Position numbers and translations under genes: made by a program
Assembly (NCBI GenBank): GCA_035772405.1
Contig: JAYKKM010000005.1
Coordinates: forward strand, 3,805,001-3,869,000
DNA from: Chrysogorgia sp. JL179-B06
Lineage: Eukaryota > Cnidaria > Anthozoa > Scleralcyonacea > Chrysogorgiidae
Direction: 5' to 3'
DNA length: 64,000 bases
In this document: one piece after another, positions 13,001 through 28,000 of the stretch
Layout: the number at the start of each line of letters is the position of its first letter
Numbering within the stretch: the first letter of the stretch is position 1
Notes under the pieces: generated by a model
What the model saw: only the letters and a program-made list of their open reading frames with translations
What the model was told of the DNA's origin: nothing
Database searches by the model: none

Positions 13001-16000
13001 GGGCATTTTGCCTCCACAGCGGAAGGTCGGCGAAAATGGCCCTGGGATCGACTGGTCCATTCTATAATGCGATTGGCTTGTCATAAAACTCAATTAATTC
13101 AGCCGAGTATAATTTATTCATCTAAATCTGATTGCTGTCTTCAAATTTTACAGCAAATTAGAAGTGATAGCTTTCACTAAATTGGATATATGCTTCTTCA
13201 TACCTTTTATAAGAGATAACCATGGATGTATGGTGGATTATTAAGCTTGTTAGCTGCTTTTATGCCGACGAATGCTGACATGAACAACTCTGAAGAGCAT
13301 TGAATATTTCTCAATTATTCAGGTCAACAAAGTAGACAAAGAAAATGGAACAAAGACCACAAAAATTATCATATATAAACACCCAGAAATTCTGGGTGTC
13401 ATGTGACCAGCCGATCCCAGGGCCATTTTCGCCGACCTTTCACCATGGAGGCAAAATGCCCTGGGTACGAGGTTGACAAGAAACACATTTTAAAGACATT
13501 TTACTGACGTTTCGTTGCCAACGCGTAACATTCTGAAAGTGAAATATATATCCTTATAAGGAAGTAAAAAGTCGTTTTGGGTATCCGTTTAAATCGGACA
13601 ATATTTGGGCCTTGGCAGACAAGCGAAGCCTCGAGAGAAGCTTTCAATGGCGATTTGTGATCTGATACAGGTTTTTACGAAGCGTATGCACGTTTGCGTA
13701 ACATCATAGGCACGTATGTTATGTACTTGGACTCGGTTATACCAAATCTCTTTTCAGGATTGAAATCGAGTAAATATTGACCGAGATAACGTTTAGTAAA
13801 TCTACGACGAGTGGTCGCCAGATTGCGACACTAAGGGGGTGTTTACATGGAGGAGGCGGCAGCCCTCTTGGTAGGGCTAGCCCTCTTTGCCGAGATCCCG
13901 CGTCTCAGCGTAATTCTTTGTAAAAATTTGTTTGCGTTTACATGACAAGAGGGCCAGCCCTCCTAGGCGAGATCTCGCTATTGACAACCCGAGATCTCGC
14001 CTAGGAGGGCTGGAAATTTTCCATATAAACGCACTGAAGAGGGCTGGCCCTCCTAGGAGGGCTGGGAAATAAAAGTTCCGTACAAGCGACAAAGTTTATC
14101 TTTACCAGTATTTTGTGGACAACTTGGGTTTCGTGCGAAAATTAATGCAGCCGTAGCCATTCGAGCGAGCCAGCTTGGGCAGCGAGCCAGCTCGGTTAGG
14201 AGGGCTAGAAATTCTCATGTAAACAAGGGATGAAATTCATCTCACCAAAGAGGGCTAGCCCTATCAAGAGGATCCTCCATATAAACACCCCCTAAGTACA
14301 TAAACAGGTTTACGAAGGGTATGCACGTTCCCGTAATATAATAGACACGTGTGTTATGTATTTAGACTTGGTAATTCAAAATCTGTTTTCAATCTGTTTC
14401 AAAATGTACATGTACAACTCACTTACTTTTTGATCTACTCTACAAATACACGGCGTTCGAGGTCTGGGGACCATGGATGGGGAAAATCTCGCAGGCGGGT
14501 TAGGATCATAGATTTAGGGTTATGGTAAAACCTAGGGGGATAGAAAAGGCAGGCGAGGGGTTATTGCGGAACGTACTTCCAGTAGGTATGGTTACAATCG
14601 CTCCATGCATCCCATGTCTCTCTCATATACTAGAAATACGTTACGCAATAACCCTCGCCCGCCTGTTCTTATCCCCCAATAGTTTCATACCCCCTGCGGT
14701 ATTTTCCACATCCATGGTCTCCAGACCTCGCACGACACACGCCGTGTAGTTGTAGATCACAAATTGCAAAAGGCCGTTTTGTCGTAGGTTTTGAGCGTTA
14801 TCTCGGCCAATATTTAACCGTTTTTAATTCTGAAAACAGATTTTGAATTACCATGTTTAAATACATTACATTCGTGCCTACATTACGGCAAACGACGTCG
14901 TCAGATGCCAAGGCCCGATTCAAACGGTTCACCCAAAACGACTTTTTGCAAACGTTCGGTGAGAAATTAATCGCTCGCGAGGGCATAAGTTAATTTTTTT
15001 CCATTTCCCTCCCCAGTTCCCCATGCGGTTCAGTGGAGTAAGGTGATGCCTGCGAAGGAGGCTAGGCATAAGTAACGTACAGCATCCCACGGAATGTATT
15101 TATTAGCTCGGTTTGTTAACTAACTGCAAGGCGGTCATCTCCCAGAAAATTTGGGAAGAAAGTCTCCTTTCTTTGTAAAAAGTACGACATTGTATTTGAG
15201 AGGAAATGTTTCTGTGTGGGACGCGAAATACGAGACGGATAAGAGCTTGATCGCTTTTTCTGCGCGCATCTTAAGAGCCAAATCTGAAATGTAGAGTATA
15301 CAAGTACCGAGCGCGTGAATCAGACACTATTCACGAGGTTGACTATTCACAGCTTATATGAATAAATAAGAAAGCTGTTAAATTCTTAAAATAATTGAAT
15401 ATAGTATAATTTTTATGCTACAATCATGGAAATAATATACGTAGACTTCTTATAAAAAGCATGTCCTTTTAGCATTGTTGGAGGCCAGTTGTTCAAGATT
15501 TAAATATTCACTGCCAAAATAGTTTGAAATAGTCCCCCCTTCCCCCCAAACACAATGTTGATCATCACATAAACCTCTGGATGTCGTTTCATTCACACAT
15601 CAACATTGTATAGGGGGGAGGGGGGAACATTCGGGAAATTATTAGATAGTCTACGAATATTATTGATTTCCATGATTGTAGAAATAAGAGAACTTCACAA
15701 TAAAAGTGCCTATGAAATGAAAATTAAGTTTGTCTTATTTAGATGCTCTCCGAAAATGATTAAAAATGGTAATTTAGAGCTCTTTCATATCTCACGTCGT
15801 TCTTGAGATATTTAGACTTTTGTGATATGCAAATGAATAACCTATATGACGTCAAGATGTTTCTACTTTTTTTGAGATTAATCAACGAAATCACTTGAAA
15901 CTGACACCTAACATCATTACATTGGAATAGTCCCAAATTAATTTACGACCTTTATAAAGATCGGTGTGTACCTTCGAATTCGTCTAAATAACTGAATGAG

Positions 16001-19000
16001 TATTAAAGCGTTTCGTTGCGAACTTTTATCGCAGCTTTATACACCGTTCATAATGCCCTCGCAATTCCTGTGCAGGTTATTCAGTACGGAGTTTAAGTTT
16101 AATGTTGGAACTCCGCATGACAGTAATTGGTAATATTGTTGTTATTGTAATAAAAATCTGTAATCATGATGCCGAATGTCTCTCCTCCGCAGAGGCTTCT
16201 TCTGAGAAGATTAATTACAGCTTAAATTTAAAAAAAACGCAAATTAAATGTTACAACAATTATTTAAGATAGAATGTTAAAAATCTGCATAAAAGCATTT
16301 AAAAATCATGACAGAAAATCAATATAAAATTCACCTGGGGATTATTACAGAGATTTTAACACTGATTTAAACGTGGATAAGTAAGTTATTGAACGCACTG
16401 ACGAATTCACCCATGGATGAATTCGTCCAATCTAAAAGAAAAGGGACTTCTACCTCATGACGCGAGAAGCAAAACACAAGACAATGTGTGGCAGAAAAAA
16501 CTCTACTGAATAAACCCTCGAACGTGAAGCTTAATCTCGATATTATAGCAAGATCCGTACCACAAGTTATGCAACTATATTGCGTAGTCCTACTAGAAGC
16601 AGCCATGGCCATGTGATAAATTCGCGGCTCTCCACGCGTGATTTTTTGCCTGCACCGGGGATGTATCGAAAAAACGAAGCCAAAAATATGTGAAATATAT
16701 GAAAATATTTTTTTCCGAAAGTTTGTCGCGTTGTACAGCCTCTGCTTTATATACTCGGTTCCTAGCTGCCAATTAGAAAGCTCCATTGTATATATAAATA
16801 TGGTGTTATGATTTTCTAGGAACAACGCCGTGAGGAAATGCTGGTCAAGCGTCTCGTGAGACAATCTCAACAAGAAAAACGAATTGCTGTTCAACTCATG
16901 CAGGTAATGCAACATGATGTGATCTACTTATCTTGTTTGTAAAGGAAATAACACTGTTCGAGACGAATTAATGAAAAATGGCAAGCGTGTTTGACGAAAT
17001 ATTCATAATACGCGAGAGTGGTAATTCGGTTATATATCCACTGGTCCGTCACGTGATACAAGTCTACGTCTCTGATTGGACAATTTACTGTTGGGTATGA
17101 AATGGCAACAAATATACCACTTAGTAAAAAATTAATTTGATTTTAATATTGATGTCAGTAGCCAATCAGGAGTAATTAAAGTTGATTGGAATGTTATTAA
17201 TCTTTATTTTTTCCAGTCCCGCAGTCTGTATCCTACCAAATCCTGCTTTCTGGTATGAGCCCATGAGCGACATGATTTCAGTTTTAAATAATGCGTTTTA
17301 TAAGCCTTAAACTCAAACGAGATTGAACATATTGAAAGAGATATAAGTGAGTTTTTTTATCCGAAAAGAGACTTAACTCTCAATTTCCTTTGACGAAGAA
17401 ACAGCACAGGCTATTCTTTTTTCCACTAGAAATACTGATGACGGCCAAAAAACAAGCCAGGATATTAATGGCAAATAAATAAATAATTAACCGTTTTGAT
17501 TAGTCCGTATGGAGAAATATTTTCCTTGGTCTCAAAAACTTCCCTCGGCTGGGCCGTTTTTGAGACCTCGGGAAATATTTCTCCATACGGACCTCCCAGT
17601 TGGTAAATAACATATATATATATATATATATATATCGGAAGTCGGAAGGCCTTGAAGTTGCATTTTTCGCAACTGGTCCCGGTTTGGTCTTAAAATGTAT
17701 AATGTATTCTAACACTCGAAATTTTCCTTCACCATAAATCCTTTCAACATGTAGTTTGATCGAGTGAAATGCCAAAAGCCTGTTATATATATATATATAT
17801 ATATATATATTCATGTTAACATTCCCTTAACATATTTTTTTATTTTATGTCACCACAGATCAGACATGAAAAACAAACAATTAAGGAGAACAGGTTACTA
17901 ACTTTCTTTTTTAAATAATTGTAGATGATCTGAATATGTTGATGATTAAAATATCTTCGGGATTCTTTACGTGCTATTTATTCAATTTTACTGAAAATTT
18001 CCTTTAATTTTCTTACAGAATTTTCCGTGAAAAACAATATGCCGAAAGACGATTGAGAGATTTTCAGGATGCTTTAAACCAAGAAGCGGTACGCGCATTT
18101 CTAATTTTTATTATTTTATTTATTCAAAATATTTCTTGGGTACATGTTTTGGTCGGGTTTTAAAGGACATTGGCAATACAAATAAGTACCTTTTTGATCA
18201 AAGTATGTAACTTAAATAGCCGGAACTCGGCTATACCCACAGAGTACGTAGTTTCATCAGGTTTACCCCAGGTATGAGGTCATCAACTTCCCAGTTAATT
18301 AGGCAAAGTATTGCACTTGTACAAGAGTAGTTTTGTTTACTTGGATTACCTTCGTAAGCCTGTTTGTTAATCATAAAGTGAAACATTTGAAATTGTGATT
18401 TTGCCAATGTCCTTTAACTTAATTTGTTAATCAAGGTTGCTATCAAATAGACACTTTCAGAATTTGCTTTAATGTACACGAACAATAGCTTGAAATCGAG
18501 GTTTTTGTATAGCTTGATACGATATTATATGGCTAGGGCTATTTCCGGTGGAATTACGCAACACGATTGGTTAATTTGCTGTCTGGATTTTGCTGTAATA
18601 CCCCGTGGGCGATTATAGATTTTCTGATGGTTTTTGCGGGAAAACATTTTTGTTGATTTGAGCACAAATAGAAGGCACTAGATATGCTTCGTTCAAAATT
18701 CCCGAACAATGAAGCATGCTGGAACATTACTGTTGCTTTTCTTTAATGCTGTTTACGCAAAAGCACGGCGGATGTTTCAATTATTATAAAACAATTAAGT
18801 TGAGCAGCACGTACTTTAACCAATGTAAATATTACACTTTTCGTAAGGTCAGTTGTGGAATACTAATTATTTTCATATAAAAAGGCCTTATAATAGTATA
18901 CCATTCTGGTTCATTGTAAAGCCTTTTTCGATTATCAAACGTGTTATGCCCCAACACTTAAAATAAAATTTCCCCATACAATAAAAATTTTACTTTCTAT

Positions 19001-22000
19001 TGAAAGTGCCCAGGGAACAATACATTGTGAGGAAACACTCGTATTACTGATATATATTGTACATGAAGTTAACAGTTGAATGTCAAATGTTTTATGATGT
19101 GAGTTTTGCGTTGATGTTCATAGAAGTTTGCTTGTTCGAAATGCTCATAATGATTGTGATGTCAAATCGGGAATTTGGCTTTCTTTTCTGCTTTCCGTGT
19201 GATGTACTAGTTGAGGATTTGAATGAAAAAGTTGATAATTAATCTCTAGTATAGTATTTACGTATATAATATCATGGCTACCTTGTTTCACGAGGGACGA
19301 TTATTAATCTCTAAATAACCTGATCAACCACCTGCATAAAACATTAGGTACGATTAGTAACTAATCTTACCTAATGTTCATGCATTAGGTACGATTAGTA
19401 ACTAATCATACCTAATGTTTAATATGCAAAAGACCTGTTTTATTTTACTCAAATTGCACTACCAGTACCAAACACGCTACTCATCCAGCTTATATATATA
19501 TGCTAATCTACTCTAAAATAGCAACTCACAAAGTTTTATTCCATTTGAACTTGTTGAATCGGCTAAAAGCATCCCTATCGTCTCGGTAGCCATAATATTA
19601 CACAGTGATAGCATGGCATTACGGTTGATTAGTGATTAAATGTCCCTCAAGCCTCGGGAGGTTTAGTAAAAGTTTTATTAAACCTCCCTCAGCTTTCGGG
19701 TACATTTAATCACTAATCAACCTCAATGCCATGCTATTACTTATAATAACTAGGAGTTCTTATCAGAAGTGAAATGCTGCCTTGGGACTGACACAGGGAG
19801 TGAGTGGATACGAAGTTGCCTGTAGTGTAGAAGTGTTCAGGATTAGGCATGCCAGCAGAATGCTAGAAATCTGCTATAGCATGGAGGATCAAATAAATAG
19901 AATGTATTGTAGAATATAAACCACGTATATCAAAGGCGATCATATGGCCTCGTAATATTAAAATAACATACGGCGCGTTTATAATGTCAAAATTTAATAT
20001 GAGCATTTGAACTTATTCGAACAACATTTACTCAAAACCAGCAAGCCTCGCGAAGTTATTAATTTTCCATTCAAGCGACACTTTTGCCAAATCGAACTTC
20101 ATGTTTGTAATATTTGCTGACTTATCTAGCGGTCGTATTTCAAATCGAAGTAACGAACGGGAATGCGGGATGTCACCGTTGTTAAAAACATTGAGGTTTA
20201 TATAGTTTCTCCTTGAATTAAGACGCTGTCGTTTGTTGCCGTGTTCCGACGAGCAAGCCTCGCGAAGTTATAAAATTTCCACTCAAGCGACACTTTTGCC
20301 AATGCCAAATCGAACTTCAGATATTTCAAATCGAACAAACGAACGGGAAATATACCTATACAGCATAATGTTATGTTTGTAAACCAATCTTCCTTGCAAT
20401 GGAGCTTGCAACCTGTTTCGCGACCGCTTCGTGAGTCCCCCTGTTTCCTCCCTGAGGGGAGGCAGCAATTAACGTTTGAATTAGGTCTAATTTCTCTAGC
20501 AGATTTTTTGTATCCCAAATGATGACTGATATGACGTCACAGTCGTTTGCATTTCAGACAAATAAACCTCTATAAAACATCAACGCAAAGCTCAAATCAT
20601 AAAACAATTTGATATTCAACTATTTACTTCATGTAGAATCTATATCAGTAATATCATATTTGGGGTTATATATAGGATGCACTTTAAGATCTTTATGCAA
20701 CCAGACTAGGATCTCGTTAGTATATTTTCTCGTTCTTAACAGTCCCAATGTAAAGAAAGGTCCAGGTCTTTTTCACGATAGTCATACAAGGATTAAGGGT
20801 CTAATAATATCATGTTTAGTTCTACGGGCTGTAGTTTTTAATCATTTCATTTGTGTTTTACAGGAGATGTGTCGTTTAGCTCAGATTGAATACGAGGAGG
20901 AAACCAAAAAGGCTGAAGAATTACGCAAAGAGTTAGTAGAACAACGAAGAGAACAAAAATTTGAAAAACACTATCACATCTGTCAACAGGTTGGTTTCAA
21001 TATTTTAGAACATATTTGGTTTCCAGATACTTGATACAAAAAAAGACATGAACAAACTATTTCATTGTGTCATCTCCTTGAGCTGCATTTTTGTGCTTTG
21101 CCGTACGTTATGTCGCCCACAACGTTTCTAGATCAAAGCGCGTTGAACGTAATTTACGTGAAAGTTTTGTTATATCACGTTACTGTGAGTTTAATAGGTT
21201 AAGTCATTTAAAATACCTGGTACACAGGCCCGCCCAGAGGGGAGGGCGACTGGGGCAATTTGCCCGGCCCCCAACTCAAGAGGGGCCCCCGTTTACTTTG
21301 TAGAGAATCGGTAGACGGTAGCCAAGAGGCTGTAGTTGAAATTATGAAGTTATCAAACAGTATTTTCTGCTTCTCTGCGTTAGTGATTATTTATTTTGTC
21401 CTTATTTTGTACATCTTTTACGTCCTTACGAAAATTTGCGTTGTCATTTCACATGTAAAACTGAAACATTTTCACTTGAAATATCCTTACATCCGTAAAA
21501 TGTATGCGAAATTTTTGCAAGGGGGCCCCCAATTATATATTTGGTCCCAGGCACACTTTAGTCTCTGTGCGGGCGCTGGTACAGGTAGATGACATAGAGA
21601 TGTAGATTTATAGGTCTTTAAAATAAGTGGTAGTTAAAACATGAGCGGCCGATGTTAATGGGCAGTTAACAAACTTGTAAAATGAATAGAATATATGATG
21701 CATACTTTGTTTGGAAGTTGGAGAAACTGTAAAAACAAATTATTTTAACTCAGAAAAAGCTCAATTTGAGCAAGTTAACATTGATAAAACATTGATGTTT
21801 TATTAACGAATGTTTTATCCTGCGTTGTAAAATTCATTAATAATTCATGAAGAAAATTCAAAAGATATTAATATTTAATCAGCATCTTTAACCCAGGATA
21901 AAACATTGATTAATAAAACATCAATGTTTTATCAAAGTTAACTTGCTCAAATTGAGCTTTTTCGGAGTTAAAATAATTTGTTTGTACCATTCGCGGTCGA

Positions 22001-25000
22001 TGTTTATGGGCAGTTACAACGGCTCGCCTGCGGCTCGCCATTGTAACTGCCCATAAACATCGACCGCTCATGTTTTAACTACCACTTAAAGATGCTGATT
22101 AAATATTAATTATTTTGAATTTTCTTCATGAATAATTAATTATATTTATGCAATAAATAATATTAATACAAGAGGTGTAGCATATATAACACTTCTAGGG
22201 GGCAGAGATTTTGGCGGGCTTTGCGCATGAGGAACCAATGACATTGGGGCAGGTCACGTGAAGAAAGGGGGTCCCGTGTCTGGATTTCAAGCAACGCACA
22301 ACATGCAAATCTACCAGTCTCTGTGGCCAACAACTCCTTGGCTTGAGAATTGCTACATTAAACATATCTACTTCACTTCGATCGGTGATAACTTACATTT
22401 ATATAGGGTGCTTATTAACCTATTACTGCATGTGCTGTATGTATGTTTTCGTTGTGCCTTTCAGAATGCTTATTACCATTACTCTATTAATGCTTTGTTA
22501 CTTTATTACTGCATGCTGTATGGTTTTCTCCAATTAATGCCATATTATGTGCCCCATCGCTTATCATGCCAATTGCATCTGTTAGGAGTGCTTGCTGCTG
22601 GACATATAAATATAAATAATTTTTAATCAGTAATGCTTGTTGCCAGTATGCTGTTGCTGTCTATTTGTTCGTTTTTCGGGATGCTTATTGCCTTATTACC
22701 ATCACTCTATTGCTGTGTTGTGCTACCGGCATATGTGTAGGCCGTGGGTTGCTTCTTGCCATATGTTCTGTTTGCAAAATGCTTAGTGCCTTGCTTCCTG
22801 TCATTGGGAAGGTTGTTTTCGAGCATTGGTTGGGCCTACCAGAATTTGGGCAGTTCTCAATGCAGAGCTTCAGGATTAGTGTCGCCGCTTCTCAAACAGG
22901 GATTTTGGACCCCCCTTATAAAAACTCTTCCCAGCTCTTTCGGCACCTGGTTCCCTGGGCAGATTCGCTGCCTACTGCCATCACTACATCCTTCCCCCAC
23001 TGGCCGCTGGGCGAACAATGCGTACTAACGATATATCCACACTTCTCCAGATGTCTCTCAAGTATGGCCTGAGTCCTAGCCTGAACCGGGGTTGGCTGCT
23101 TCCATTGGAGGAGGTTTCGTAGGCCTCGAATCCCTCGCTCCAGCAAGCTGGAGAGGTCACATTGGAGAGGGATTTCTCGGCTGCGCAGGGAATCACCACA
23201 GGGTTCTAGCTTAACAATAGCGCATTGCATGCCAGGGCCACATTGGACTGCTAGGCCTGGGTGAATTACTGGACTGCCAGACCTTGGCGTCTCATCCCAC
23301 TGCCAGGCCCTGGCAACTCCCTACTGGGTTGGTATGATTCCCTTGCCCGAGGTATCCCTTCAGGGACTGCGACCCTCCAAATGAGTTTGACCTTCCAACA
23401 ACTTTACCTATCCTAGGGGGTGGTATAGCCTACAGGCCGGCGTGTGACCAAACACCGATTTGTTATTAATGCATTTTACAATCGTGCTTAAACATTATGT
23501 TAAATTAAAACATTTCGTTTTGTCAGATATTATTAGAAATTGTCGACTTCAGTTGCAAGATTGGTGAATATCGCGAGCTGACTGAAGGGTTTGTACAATA
23601 CTATTCAAAATGACAATTATCTCATTAAGTTGTATAGAATATATATGGTTATTGGGATTTAAAAAACGTCTAACAACTGAGGAGTCAATACATAAAACTA
23701 GTATTCTTTGAAATATTTTTCAAAGTAGACCTTTAAGCGGTTGCTATTAATAGCTCAAAATGCGGACAAACAAACCAAATTTGATTCACAAATGATTGCA
23801 AATGAGGTATTTTCTTTTGCTATGGCCGCAATAATTATGGGTAAATGCGGACAAACATGGATACTGACGTCATCTCGACAAAGTGCTTTTGGCGTCCATC
23901 CTCCGCCGGCTGCCGGCTTCTATTGGAAACACTGCTTTAAAACTACTGACTTCTAAGCTTATTGGGTTGGTTTAGCAATTCAGATCATTGGTTGGGATCA
24001 GTGGCGTCGCCAGAACTGGAGAAGTGGGGGACAAGATGATGACGTCATCATACAACTCGGCGAAATGGCTTGGAAACCAAGCTCCTAATTTCATGGTTGT
24101 TTCTGGTAATCCTAACCCAAAGTCACAAACTTTAATCCCAAACATGCCTGAAAAGCTAACCCAACTAGTATTATGTGGACCTGGGGGGTGGATGGGTGTT
24201 AAGAATTTCAAAGTTCCCCCTTGGCGACGCCCCTGGTTGGGATTTGGATTAGAGAAATGAATAAGATTAGATCGAGATCTATTGACTATATTGTACCAAA
24301 ACGTATTCTTTATTATTATTTTTTACGAAACCAGAACATTGTAGACTTAACATTCAAATGAAAGAGTAAGATTTTTCTGGTAATTTAAATTTTGGCGGTA
24401 TTACATTGCGAAATAACAATACCATTAACTATAGTCAATCAGAGTTAACTAGCTTCTCAATTGCTCTTTTGCTACATCCGTTACCAGTTTCATCTTATTT
24501 TATAATTCCTTTTTAAAATAGAAATGTTCCTGAAAAGTTGTTTCGTGAATGGAAAGGTCTTTTTGATGCCGGTCTTCCTTTGTATCCTCGAGAGGTAACT
24601 AAACTTAAGGAATAAAAACATAAACAAAATTTAAAGGATGAGTCTTACCGTGATGCATTGTGCGCTCACAATCTCGCTGGGGGCGGCCATTTTTCGGGCC
24701 ACGAAATTTGTTTGTTGCTTGATTCCCCCTCAAAGTAATCATTGGTATAAATTCAGTGCATTCACTTTTCTTATTATGTTATTTTGCCGGAAACTCAACG
24801 GTTTTTATATAGAATACCGTGTGCAAACAGTAACACAAGCACGTAATGTATATAGCGGCATTTCTATTTAGCCCAATGCCGCTTTACGTACTATTTAATA
24901 GACCAATTTAAATATTCCTTTATGTGCGTCTTAATTAGCCTTTAGGACCTCGTTTGTGTGTCAGTAATTTTAAAAGAATCTTCGCTTCCTAACGAGGTTA

Positions 25001-28000
25001 TATAGGCTAATTTATATGCGCATAAAAGAATATTTCTTCATATTTTTAAATATTATTTTACAGCCATTATGAAAGAGGTCTATAAACGAGCAGGAGTGTT
25101 TTATCAGATGGCGTACCCCGAGTGTTTTAGATCTGATAAAACATGCTGAGAGTTTATTAAACGGCTTCAAAAACCACCCATTTGATTAGTTCATTAGCAA
25201 GCAATGTTGTCTAAGCCGAGAAAATCAAAGATAAAGTTTATGTAAATCAGGATGATTTTTTATCACATTTAAAACCACCGTCATGCTACTGATTTCCTTT
25301 GTCTTTTCGTCATGAATTATGAGTTTTTGAAAATATGAATAAAAGACTCCGCTTTACTAATAAAAACTATGCTATATAAATAATAAAATAATCTAATTAT
25401 ATGCCTGATTAAAAAGAAACATTTTTATATTGATCTTAAAACTTGCTAACGAGGAACACTGACGCGATACATCTGGTAGCGAGTTCCATAGTTTTGGTGC
25501 TGCAAACTGGAATGATCGTTCGCCATAATGTTGTAGTCTTGCAGACGGGATTCGTAAAAAATCACGTGTACAAATCACTATTTAATTTATATTTTATGCA
25601 ATGGTTCAAACACGTTCTGTAACCGTTAATTTTTAATTACAGGGAAACGACGTGAAAATCTAGCTGCATAGCCGCGTATCTTTAACTTGGTTCTCTGTAT
25701 TTATTTTAATCAGTTAAAGAAGACCTTCTGTTGAAACTAATTTTTGTGTTTTCGGTTAATGAACTTTGTGCGTGTATGATCAATAATCATACAGTTTAAC
25801 ATAATAATGTTTATGGTCGTTTTGATTTAGAATTTAACAGAAGATGATATCGAACGATCAAAGGAAATGGTGCTTGAAGACGAGAAGAGAAAACTGACAG
25901 ATGAGTCAGATTTTATAGAATATCGAGTAAGTTAACAGAGTATATATTCCTATGATAATATCGGTTTTACCATGTACCATGGCATTCAGTACGTTCGTTG
26001 AAGTTATATTTAAATTTCTCACCATGACAAACCGTTAACTAGCACTATGTATTTATAAATAAGAAATGTTGTAAGTAAATGTTATAAAATATGATGCATT
26101 TACCAAATTTCCGCTGCTCAATTCAGCCAAGATGTATTTGTAACGAACTCTTCTTGGGGAAATTCAGCACAAATATTATTATTATGCATTTTGTACTCTA
26201 TGGCGATATTGATTTGCTGATAGCCTACGGACAACCGTAACATCGATTGTGATTGGCTAAAAAACCTACAGACAATTCTCAGATGTCTTGCCACCTACAA
26301 AATATCAAAAATTGTTTGTAGGTGACGTAATTGTCTTTACGTGGCATACTTCCTAAAACTACCTAAAGGCTTCTACATTTATAACTAGGAGTTCTTATCA
26401 GAAGTGAAATGCTGCCTCTGTACGAGGTTGGAGCAGTGTTCAGGATCAGGGATGCTAGAAATTTTCTATAGCATAGAGGATCAAATAAATAGAATCTAAA
26501 CCACGTATCAAGCTAAGGCGATCATATAGCCTTGTAATATTAAAATAACATACGGTAATCATATGGCGCGTTTATAATGTCAAAATTCAATGTGACCATT
26601 TGAACTGTATACATCTAATACGAACAACATTTACTCGAAAGAGCAAGCCTCGCGAAGTTATAAATTTTCCATTCAAACAACACTCTTGCCAAATCGAACT
26701 TCACGTTTTTAATATTTGCTGAATTGAACGTCCGAGTTATCTGGCGGTCGTGCGGTCATATTTCAAATCAAACAAACGAACGGGAATACCCGGATGTCAC
26801 CGTTGTCAAAAACATTGAGTTAGTGTCTCCTTGAATTAGGACGCTGTCGTTTGTTGCCGTGTTCCACTCGATAACAATCTAAACCACTTATCTAGGCAAT
26901 CATATAGCCCATTCTAACATACGGTAATCATATGAATGGCGCGTTTATATGTCAAAATTCAATATGACCATTTGAACGCCATACATCTAATTCGAACAAC
27001 ATTTACTCGAAACGAGCAAGCCTCAAGTTATAAATTTTCCATTCAAGCGACACTTTTGCCAAATCGAACTTCACGTTTGTAATATTTCTGAATTGAACGA
27101 CTTGTCTTTAATATCTGGCGGTCGAGCGGTCATATTTCAAACCAAACGAATACCCTTCTAATAATATCCGAAACTGAAACCTACGTCACAAAACGTCATA
27201 AAACTGGACAGACATCCATCCAGAAGAACATCCACTGTGCCGAGAGTCTATGTTCGCTTTACATAGTTCCGCGAAGAGGTCTGGACACGAAACACAGGAA
27301 CCCAAGTCAAGATTAGTGTGCTGCCTTTCGGCAGCAATTAGACACTTAATTCTTTACGGCAAAATTATCCTTCTCGCGGTCTTTCAGTAGACTGAGCGAC
27401 GAAGGAGCGAGGTCTGTGCAAAAACACCAAGGGCAGGATAATTTTGCCGTAAAGATCGACCAAACGAGGTAATAAGGTTTTTATTATATGGCTCTTTTAA
27501 ATTTCTCACATTTCCTCAATTTTTTCGTAATTTTTTAAAACTTTTTAGTTGTTTTATAATGACAGGTCTTTACCGGTTTGTAAAGACCGCTCAAGAACCA
27601 ATCAGATTGCAAAAAAGTTGCGTTAAGACCAGTGGCGAAGCTACCCTAGCAATAGCGGAGCGCATAGATGGCGTAGGTTGTTGCATGTTTACCATTAAAT
27701 CTAAGTCCTAAACAATAGGAAATGAGTCATTTGGGAATTCTTCAGACTCAATTTTAGTTTGTTTGTCTGAGTTTATCATTAAATCTAAGTCCTAAACAAT
27801 AGGAAATGAGTCATTTGGGAATTCTTCAGACTCAATTTTAGTTTGTTTGTCTGAGTTTATCATTAAATCTAAGTCCTAAACAATAGGAAATGAGTCATTT
27901 GGGAATTCTTCACACTCAATTTTAGTTTGTTTATCCGCATTTTGCGTTTAAAAATAGAATCTGAGCGCTACGCAGATTAATATTTTGGGCTCGTTTTTTG

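Larger units (their letters stand above)
19000..20686. mobile_element. TTAA foldback MITE split by later insertions
   Basis: The left arm (19000-19262) and right arm (about 20515-20686) match the arms of 10258-10724 (TTTTATGATGTGAGTTTTGCG; ACGCAAAGCTCAAATCATAAA). About 1.25 kb of other repeats lies between, so the element was probably broken by nested insertion. Confidence 0.7.

Noticed and set aside
16367..16915. 182-codon minus-strand open frame
   Set aside because: It overlaps exon 5 of SPEF2 on the opposite strand and resembles no protein; an antisense shadow.
22916..23230. 104-codon minus-strand open frame as a gene
   Set aside because: No recognised family, other frames are open across the same GC-richer block, and there are no splice or promoter cues.
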